37,965 bases of DNA, from contig WQXS01000019.1 in assembly GCA_009784725.1 (NCBI GenBank), positions 1 through 37,965 on the forward strand, in the 5' to 3' direction. The stretch's first letter is position 1. Each line of letters opens with the position of its first letter. The position numbers were made by a program, and so were the translations under genes. The notes under the pieces are model-generated. The model saw only the letters and a program-made list of their open reading frames with translations. It had not been told where the DNA came from and did not search any database. Source of the DNA: Oscillospiraceae bacterium (lineage in GTDB: Bacteria; Bacillota; Clostridia; Oscillospirales; Oscillospiraceae). This document shows positions 35,680-37,965 of this stretch, in pieces.

Positions 35680-35740
35680 CCAACCACCTTCTTCTATACT
35701 ATTTCACATCATCTGTATGTGTTATTATCATTCTCACAAT

Positions 35741-35770
35741 ATTATACGCCATATAGTATTGTTTTGTCAA
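35741..35770 (-). promoter_or_regulatory. consensus promoter of the padR operon with candidate PadR operator
   Basis: On the minus strand, TTGACA (35765-35770) and TATAAT (35741-35746) are 18 bases apart; both hexamers are perfect. ATAC-N8-GTAT (35744-35759) lies across the spacer and -10, with the same half-site spacing as the ATGT-N8-ACAT sites known for PadR proteins. Repressor binding there would block the polymerase. Confidence 0.7.
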
Positions 35771-35786
35771 TAGGTGTTTTGAAAAT

Positions 35787-35810
35787 AAAAAAAACTGCTT
35801 TTTCTGCAGC
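35787..35810 (-). terminator. weak minus-strand terminator downstream of the DUF4143 gene
   Basis: On the minus strand a GCTGC/GCAGT stem with an AGAAAAA loop is followed by eight T residues. The stem is only five pairs, so it may be a secondary terminator between the ATPase gene and padR. Confidence 0.35.
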
Positions 35811-35889
35811 TCACCGTTCTCACAAGAAAAGCATTTTTATATAACATCGAAACAATAACCCCAAAATGAAAAAATCAGATTAAAACAGG

Positions 35890-35954
35890 GGATACCGAGT
35901 CAAGCTCGGTATGACGAAAACAAGGGACGGATGAACTGTCCCCTTGTCTTTTTC
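35890..35954. repeat. two adjacent dispersed-repeat hairpins downstream of the DUF4143 gene
   Basis: The first hairpin is ATACCGAG-TCAAG-CTCGGTAT (35892-35912) with flanking GATGACG-type ends, a GTCATACCGAGC-type bacterial repeat. The second, ACAAGGGAC to GTCCCCTTGT (35920-35947), is related to the CAAGGGGACGGTTCT repeat in dusB and DUF368. It is followed by CTTTTTC on the plus strand and TTTTC on the minus strand, so it may also end the ATPase transcript. The rest of the 280-base gap (35680-35959) holds the padR promoter and AT-rich sequence. Confidence 0.6.
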
Positions 35955-35959
35955 ATAGC

Positions 35960-37228
35960 TCAATTCTTCAAGCAACCAAGCGGGATAACCCAAACTCCAT
36001 CCTCACGCTTATGTGCGATTTGCGTTGCTGTTATTATTGCCAAAAATGACGGTTCTCCCATTTTTTCAATATTAACATTCTTCTTGAATTTCAAAAGGCT
36101 TCTTGCCGCTGCTTCTTCCTCGGTTCCACCCATTTTTACTTCCAATGCACCCCAGCGGCCATCGGAAAGTTCGATAATTGCATCTACTTCATTATCTACT
36201 TTGTCCCTATAATAAAAAACATTCCCGTTTAAGCTATCTGCGTATACCTTCAAATCGCGGATAACCATGGATTCAAATAGTAATCCGAAAGTGTTAAAAT
36301 CATTAAACAATTTATTCTTGTTTGCTCCAAGTAAAACTCCGGCAATTGACGGGTCGGTAAAATTCCTTTTTGGAGTGGTTCTGAGTGCTGTCTTTGAACG
36401 CATCGATACACTCCATACCGGCAGCTCATCAACAACATACAGCTTTTTAAGTGCATCCATGTAATCAGCAATTGTTTTATCGGAAATTGTATTATCATTT
36501 GCTGATAAATCTGCCATTATTGTAGAGTTATTTGCAGGAGCGGAAATATGTCTCGCAATTGAACGAAGAAGATTACGTACACGAGTTGCATTTCTCTTTT
36601 TCCCGTCAATACGTGACATATCATCATTGATTAATACATCAACGTAATCAGAAATTGTTTTTATTGCTATATTTTTCCTTTTTTCTTTTACAGCCTCAGG
36701 CCAACCTCCCCGGAGCATAACGAAAGCTATATCATCTATAGAAAGCCTTGATGTACCTACCATTCCTTCATTCCCATTAAATAAATCTGCCAGAGAAATA
36801 TCACCCGTTGATTCGTTTGATTCAAAAAGCGACATTGTTCGCATTTCCATCCTTGAAATACGCCCCGCTCCACTATGCATATTCTTTGTTGTTGCCGGAA
36901 CAACCGAACCGGTTAATATGAACTGCCCCTTCTTTTTTCTTTCATCAACAGTAAAACGTACAGCATTCCATAAAACAGGAGCATCCTGCCATTCGTCGAT
37001 AAGTCTTGGTGTGTGCCCCTCCAATAACTCCGAAGGTTTTAAGGATGCCATTTTAATATAATTCTCTGCATAGTTCGGATGCTGCATATATAAAATACTT
37101 TTTGCAAATTGCTTTGCTGTTTCGGTTTTTCCGCACCATTTCGGACCGACAACCAAAACAGCTCCTGATGATTGAAGTGCAGTATCCATTCTTTTATCTG
37201 CTAATCGTTGCAAATATTTAGTTTCCAT
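35960..37228 (-). CDS. AAA ATPase with DUF4143 domain
   Basis: The protein has 422 residues from ATG 37226-37228, with AGGTG six bases upstream; a GTG three codons earlier overlaps that site. Walker A is VGPKWCGKTET near residue 30, the Walker B-like RLIDEWQDAP near 80, and the sensor FILTGSV near 107. The C-terminal part has the DUF4143 features GLLFESMVIRDLKVYA, then VDNEVDAIIE and WGALEVKMGG, which look like a PD-(D/E)xK nuclease-type core (D...E-x-K). The family is widespread, often single-gene and variable between strains; its function is not established. It is transcribed from a repeat-embedded promoter and flanked by repeats and an insertion sequence, so it looks accessory. Confidence 0.88.
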   Translation of the reverse strand: METKYLQRLADKRMDTALQSSGAVLVVGPKWCGKTETAKQFAKSILYMQHPNYAENYIKMASLKPSELLEGHTPRLIDEWQDAPVLWNAVRFTVDERKKKGQFILTGSVVPATTKNMHSGAGRISRMEMRTMSLFESNESTGDISLADLFNGNEGMVGTSRLSIDDIAFVMLRGGWPEAVKEKRKNIAIKTISDYVDVLINDDMSRIDGKKRNATRVRNLLRSIARHISAPANNSTIMADLSANDNTISDKTIADYMDALKKLYVVDELPVWSVSMRSKTALRTTPKRNFTDPSIAGVLLGANKNKLFNDFNTFGLLFESMVIRDLKVYADSLNGNVFYYRDKVDNEVDAIIELSDGRWGALEVKMGGTEEEAAARSLLKFKKNVNIEKMGEPSFLAIITATQIAHKREDGVWVIPLGCLKN

Positions 37229-37245
37229 TTTTATCACCTATATAT

Positions 37246-37273
37246 ATTATACCACAAGTTCCGTATTTGGCAA
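37246..37273 (-). promoter_or_regulatory. promoter of the DUF4143 ATPase, -35 inside an iteron
   Basis: On the minus strand, TTGCCA (37268-37273) and TATAAT (37246-37251) are 16 bases apart, with TGG before the -10. The -35 hexamer is part of the first 23-bp repeat. The expected start is 37239, only about 11 bases from the ATG. Confidence 0.6.
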
Positions 37274-37353
37274 TAAATATATTCCGTATTTGGCAATAAT
37301 AAAATTCCGCAATTGGCAATAAAATATTTCCACGGTTAATTGCCATTTGGAAT
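37259..37353. repeat. three direct 23-bp iterons plus one inverted copy
   Basis: TTCCGTATTTGGCAATA at 37259-37275 and 37282-37298, and TTCCGCAATTGGCAATA at 37305-37321, are spaced exactly 23 bases apart. A fourth copy in reverse orientation, shortened by two bases, is ATTGCCATTTGGAAT at 37339-37353. The array begins 30 bases upstream of the ATPase start codon and covers its promoter. The 23-base spacing (about two helical turns) would put bound proteins on the same DNA face. Confidence 0.85.
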
Positions 37354-37433
37354 GCAAGATAGTAGGCAATAAGTCTGTCAGTGCCAAAAATCGTTGCTTT
37401 TTGAATGGCAGTAAGATTAATCATTGTGCCCAA

Positions 37434-37451
37434 ACCAGTCCGCAGACTGGT
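37434..37451. other. 7-bp-arm hairpin upstream of the insertion sequence
   Basis: ACCAGTC-CGCA-GACTGGT is a perfect stem with a four-base loop. Together with the terminator at 37493-37524 it could belong to a short structured RNA on the plus strand, or to the end of the insertion sequence. Neither can be decided here. Confidence 0.35.
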
Positions 37452-37492
37452 GCGGGAGAGGCAGACATAAAACTTGATATATAGTAACGCTT

Positions 37493-37524
37493 GACTGCGC
37501 CTGAGCATGGCACAGTCTTTTTTT
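37493..37524 (+). terminator. strong plus-strand Rho-independent terminator
   Basis: GACTGCGCC pairs with GGCACAGTC (one central mismatch) around a seven-base loop and is followed by seven T residues. No plus-strand gene precedes it in the 37238-37666 gap, so it either ends a small RNA or insulates the transposase gene from incoming transcription. GC-rich sequence follows (37525-37560). Confidence 0.7.
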
Positions 37525-37666
37525 GCACCCCCCGCGTGCCGCGCCCGTGCTCCCCACCCATTATTGGCTATCGCCACTTTTCCGTTGCACATTCAGATAA
37601 ATCTGGTTATCATTGAGCGAATGGGCGTTTCCCCGGTTGCTGTGACAATGGAAGGAGGATGGTGTC

Positions 37667-37965
37667 ATGCAAAATGATAAAACGTGCGCCCATACACATT
37701 TAAACTTAGAGAAACGGGAACTTATCGAGCGCGGTCTGAATGAAAGAAAAACCTTTACATTCATTGCCAACGAAATCGGCACTACAATATCTACCGTGCG
37801 CAGGGAGATTCTTCGTAACAGACGTTGTGACCATGCTTCACACTCTAAAGGTGCAGAAAAAACCGATTGCGCTCACCTACCGCATTGTAAAATCAAAGGA
37901 TTATGCGAGCTTTGTTATGTAAACAGGCTTTGCAAACGTTGCCATATCCCTTGTCAGAACGTTTG
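37667..37965 (+). CDS. IS30-family-like transposase, N-terminal part (runs off the window)
   Basis: Open from ATG 37667 to the window end (99 codons), with an ideal AAGGAGG eight bases upstream. The N-terminal helix-turn-helix (LEKRELIERGLNERKTFTFI, then ANEIGTTISTVRREILRNR) matches the DNA-binding region of IS30-type transposases. A Cys/His-rich stretch follows (DCAHLPHC, LCELCYVNRLCKRCHIPC), as in Bacillota members of the family. The DDE catalytic domain would lie beyond the edge. The left end of the element must lie between about 37354 and 37640 but no terminal repeat can be fixed without the other end. Confidence 0.75.
   Translation, partial: MQNDKTCAHTHLNLEKRELIERGLNERKTFTFIANEIGTTISTVRREILRNRRCDHASHSKGAEKTDCAHLPHCKIKGLCELCYVNRLCKRCHIPCQNV

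Noticed and set aside
37259-37321. CRISPR-like array
   Set aside because: Repeats of 17 bases with 6-base spacers are far too tight, there are no cas genes, and the array overlaps a promoter.
37218-37592. 124-codon minus-strand frame upstream of the DUF4143 gene
   Set aside because: It runs through the iterons, the promoter and the terminator, overlaps the ATPase start and has no family-like sequence.

Overview
The window looks like the chromosome of a member of Bacillota, most likely class Clostridia. The gene set (U32 peptidase–mreC–mreD–PBP2, the PadR/DUF1700/DUF4097 trio, DnaE with a PHP domain, zinc-finger anti-sigma factor), the strong AGGAGG-type ribosome sites, the TTGACA/TATAAT promoters with frequent extended -10 elements, and the moderate to low GC all point that way. 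The genus cannot be named from the sequence. No rRNA, tRNA or CRISPR array was seen.

Layout. 1-1500: a small minus-strand module of an XRE-type regulator with a glycine-pentad membrane-like domain and an unknown coupled protein. 1544-3403: aspS (-). 3543-6227: pyrE and uvrB (+), divergent from aspS across a palindromic promoter region. 6224-19898: a long minus-strand run that starts at the dnaE promoter and reads dnaE, giant hybrid histidine kinase, beta-CASP metallo-hydrolase, MinD-like ATPase, methylglyoxal-synthase-like protein, hisS, DUF368 membrane protein. 20020-22620: a translationally coupled dusB–ECF sigma–anti-sigma operon (-), ending in a strong hairpin. 22995-33515: a plus-strand run U32 peptidase–mreC–mreD–mrdA(PBP2)–uvrA–mnmG, mixing cell elongation, DNA repair and tRNA modification. 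33534-33704: a truncated nucleotidyltransferase. 33737-35679: PadR–DUF1700–DUF4097 operon (-). 35960-37228: an AAA/DUF4143 ATPase (-) driven from a promoter embedded in 23-bp direct repeats. 37667-end: the N-terminal part of an IS30-like transposase (+), cut by the window edge.

Most genes are housekeeping. The unusual content lies in details: (1) short dispersed repeats that have entered coding sequences in frame (aspS, dusB, the DUF368 tail), two of them with an internal 21-bp period and two sharing an exact 18-mer; (2) an MgsA homologue in which the positions of three catalytic residues (Asp71, His98, Asp101 in E. coli numbering) are Ser, Tyr and Ser; (3) a UvrA with Tyr in place of the second ATPase switch histidine, and a U32 protein with Ser in place of a signature cysteine; (4) a 70-bp duplication of the uvrA start region that creates a micro-ORF; (5) iterons overlapping the promoter of the DUF4143 ATPase; (6) a possible leaderless promoter for dusB. 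No complete new defence or mobile system could be supported.
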